From assembly GCA_050050615.1 (NCBI GenBank), contig JASFTV010000156.1:1-7902 (forward strand): DNA of 7,902 nt. Reading direction: 5' to 3'. The notes below the pieces were generated by a model. It was not told the origin of the DNA. It was given only the letters and a program-made list of their open reading frames with translations, and did not search any database. The translations under genes and the position numbers were made by a program. Shown here piece after piece: positions 6,126 through 7,902 of the stretch. Origin of the DNA: JASFTV01 sp050050615. Its GTDB lineage: Bacteria; Desulfobacterota; DSM-4660; Desulfatiglandales; HGW-15. Positions within the stretch are counted from its first letter, which is position 1; every line of letters starts with the position of its first letter.

Positions 6126-6573
6126 TCAGGGATGGCCGTTCCTGAAAAGTGTGTTCAAGAAGGCGGCTGTGGGCAAATGCGCGGAGATGTGCGGAGGGGC
6201 CCAAAGGGTGCTGGAGATGGTGGTCGAGTATGCAAAGAGACGGGTGCAGTTTAATCAGCCCATCGGAGGTTTTCAGGCCATTCAGCACTACTGTGCTGAT
6301 ATTTTGACATACGTGGAGACATCGACTTTTATGGCCTATCAGGCTGCCTGGCGAATCAGTGAGGGACTCCCCTGTGAGAAGGAGGCATCCATGAGCAAGG
6401 CCTGGGTAAGTGACTCCTATCGGCGACTGGTAAAAACCGCGCATCAGGTTATGGGCGGTACAGGTTTTATGGAAGAGACCGATCTCCAACTCTATTTCAA
6501 ACATGCAAAGACAGCGGAACTCGCCTTCGGAGATGCCGATTATCACAGGGAGCTTCTGGCACAGCAGCTTTAA
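6097..6573 (+). pseudogene. C-terminal fragment of a second acyl-CoA dehydrogenase
   Basis: In the +1-shifted frame, homology begins with PREDLLGE, the loop that joins the sheet domain to the C-terminal helical domain in acyl-CoA dehydrogenases. It continues through KCAEMCGGAQRVLEM, KRRVQFNQPIGGFQAIQHY, SKAWVSD, HQVMGGTGF and ends AFGDADYHRELLAQQL. That is a complete helical C-terminal domain of about 158 residues; the N-terminal ~225 residues are gone. It is a different paralogue from the gene before it (compare its FGD with the other's YGGT). An ATG at 6088 is in frame but lies inside the upstream dehydrogenase and has no clear ribosome binding site. The fragment cannot bind FAD normally. 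The clean C-terminus suggests a deletion that fused two adjacent dehydrogenase genes out of frame. Confidence 0.85.
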
Positions 6574-6642
6574 CCCAGTCATGTCTCAACTCAAGGAATC
6601 ACAATTCCCGCTGAAAAAAACCATTAAAGACGACACTTTTTA

Positions 6643-6648
6643 GAGAGG
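6643..6648 (+). promoter_or_regulatory. Ribosome binding site of the thiolase-like gene
   Basis: GAGAGG lies 9 nt before the ATG at 6658. The 84-nt gap after the dehydrogenase fragment (6574-6657) shows no convincing terminator, so read-through from the upstream genes is likely. Confidence 0.6.
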
Positions 6649-6657
6649 TTAAATACG

Positions 6658-7902
6658 ATGCAGACCCACCGGAGGCCTGTGATCGTGGCTGTGGGGCAAT
6701 TCGTAAACAGATCCCACGATCCATCCGACATAAAAGATACCCTCGATATGACAGAGATCGCTGTTCGGCGAGCAGAAGAAGATGCAGGTGTAGGCCCCCT
6801 CATCGAAAAGGTTGATCACCTTTGTGTCGTGAACATGCTGTCGTCGCTCGACCCTGATCCTTCGCGGATGATTGCGGAAAGGATCGGCGCCAAGCCTGAT
6901 AAACTCCTGTACACCTGGGTTGGTGCGACGGCGCCCCAGTGGTTTGTGAATCGAATGGCCGAAGAGATTGCGAACGGGTCGTGCCGCCTTGCCCTGATTT
7001 GCGGTGGAGAGGCCTTTCATTCGAGACTGCTGGCCGCCAGGCTGGGGAAGGGGAAAAAATGGAACTGGGAATTTCCCAAAAAGAGGTCATCTATGGTTGG
7101 AGACCTCCGGAATCCACTTAGCCTTTTGGAACAACACTATGGGATCACTTTACCGGTTCAGATCTACCCTCTTTTTGAAAATGCCCTTCGCCACCATGAG
7201 GGGCTTTCTCTCGATGAGCACAAAAAGGAACTCGGGGCTTTTTGTACAAAAATGACGGAGATCGCCTGCAAGAATCCTTATGCATGGTTCAGGGAAAAGA
7301 AAGAGATTGAAGATATCCTCTTTCCTACCCATGAAAACAGGATGATCTGTTTCCCTTATACGAAGCGCATGTGTTCCATAATGGAAGTTGATCAATCAGC
7401 AGCCCTTTTTATGACCGATGAAGAGACTGCCAAGGGGTTCGGTATTCCGGATGAAAAATGGGTCTATGTCCACGGCATTGGCGACGCATCCGATATTTGG
7501 CATGTATCTAAACGAGCCAACTTTTATTCATCTCCCTCCGTGAAGGTTGCCGCCAACATGGCCATGGACCAGGCGGGAATCTCAATCCATGATATTGAGT
7601 TTTTTGATCTTTACAGCTGCTTTCCCTGTGCCCCTCGTATCACCAGAGACATGCTCGGGCTGGCCAGGGATGATCCGAGATCATTGACCGTAACCGGCGG
7701 AATGCCCTATTTCGGCGGGCCAGGAAACAATTACGCCCTTCATGCCATTTGCAGGATGGCGGAGATCCTGAGAGAAAGGCCCCGGACATTCGGGATGGTC
7801 CAGGCCCTGAGCTGGTTTATCAGTAAACACGCCGTCGGCATCTATTCGGGAAAGCCACCGGGTTCCCAGTGGCGATTGAGCGATCTGCAAGCTTACCAGG
7901 GG
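6658..7902 (+). CDS. Thiolase-like protein of the SCP2/acetyl-CoA acetyltransferase group (3'-truncated by window)
   Basis: An open frame of 415 codons runs to the window edge with no stop; relatives are about 500 residues, so roughly 80-90 residues are outside. The start has GAGAGG (6643-6648) 9 nt upstream. The thiolase fold is indicated by ICGGEAFHSR (114-123), SKRANFYSSPSV (284-295), FDLYSCFPCAP (316-326) and TVTGGMPYFGGPGNNY (344-359). The canonical nucleophile Cys of thiolases is not present: its region reads WVGATAPQ (87-94). The GHP histidine motif is replaced by GGPGNN (353-358). This matches the atypical 'acetyl-CoA acetyltransferase' group best known from actinobacteria, some of which may be aldolases or acyltransferases rather than thiolases. 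Coming after dehydrogenase and isomerase genes, it would fit a C-C cleavage or condensation step, but the reaction is unproven. Confidence 0.85.
   Translation, partial: MQTHRRPVIVAVGQFVNRSHDPSDIKDTLDMTEIAVRRAEEDAGVGPLIEKVDHLCVVNMLSSLDPDPSRMIAERIGAKPDKLLYTWVGATAPQWFVNRMAEEIANGSCRLALICGGEAFHSRLLAARLGKGKKWNWEFPKKRSSMVGDLRNPLSLLEQHYGITLPVQIYPLFENALRHHEGLSLDEHKKELGAFCTKMTEIACKNPYAWFREKKEIEDILFPTHENRMICFPYTKRMCSIMEVDQSAALFMTDEETAKGFGIPDEKWVYVHGIGDASDIWHVSKRANFYSSPSVKVAANMAMDQAGISIHDIEFFDLYSCFPCAPRITRDMLGLARDDPRSLTVTGGMPYFGGPGNNYALHAICRMAEILRERPRTFGMVQALSWFISKHAVGIYSGKPPGSQWRLSDLQAYQG

Noticed and set aside
6595..6608. Small hairpin GGAAT-CACA-ATTCC between the dehydrogenase fragment and the thiolase-like gene
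   Set aside because: Five base pairs, A-T rich and without a following T-run, so not a credible terminator.

Overview
The window is a plus-strand, operon-like block of acyl-CoA metabolism genes with roughly balanced base composition. The gene content points to an anaerobic, fatty- or aromatic-acid-degrading bacterium, most likely of the Desulfobacterota (former Deltaproteobacteria). It combines a split B12-dependent acyl-CoA mutase, acyl-CoA dehydrogenases, an enoyl-CoA hydratase/isomerase, an SCP2-type thiolase-like protein, and LivF/LivG ATPases whose sequence style (LivF tail ending KHYKRRKRWLS) I associate with that phylum. The taxonomic call is inference.

Layout. Bases 1-423 hold no intact gene. 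There is a probable N-terminal scrap of an acyl-CoA mutase large subunit (120-~190) and a 141-bp imperfect inverted repeat (201-341). Next come an intact mutase large subunit (424-2112) and its cobalamin-binding small subunit (2148-2585). Bases 2586-4128 are a wreck of three gene pieces joined end to end: the C-terminal half of livF, an internal ~109-codon piece of a second mutase large subunit, and a nearly whole livG that has lost its start and carries a one-base frameshift. After that an enoyl-CoA hydratase/isomerase of the PaaG-like type (4188-4961) is intact. An acyl-CoA dehydrogenase (4986-6125) has its last residues replaced where it runs into the C-terminal third of a second acyl-CoA dehydrogenase (to 6573). 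A thiolase-like SCP2-family gene (from 6658) runs off the right edge.

How the parts could work together: the mutase would rearrange the carbon skeleton of a branched or otherwise non-beta-oxidisable acyl-CoA, and the dehydrogenase, hydratase/isomerase and thiolase-like protein would carry the product through beta-oxidation-type steps. The Liv-type ATPases would have energised uptake of the acid or of a branched-chain amino acid. The intact mutase lacks the residues that methylmalonyl-CoA mutase uses to bind its substrate, so its substrate is probably not methylmalonyl-CoA. The window's most unusual traits are this divergent mutase and the repeated gene-to-gene deletion scars, which must be checked against sequencing reads before being read as biology.
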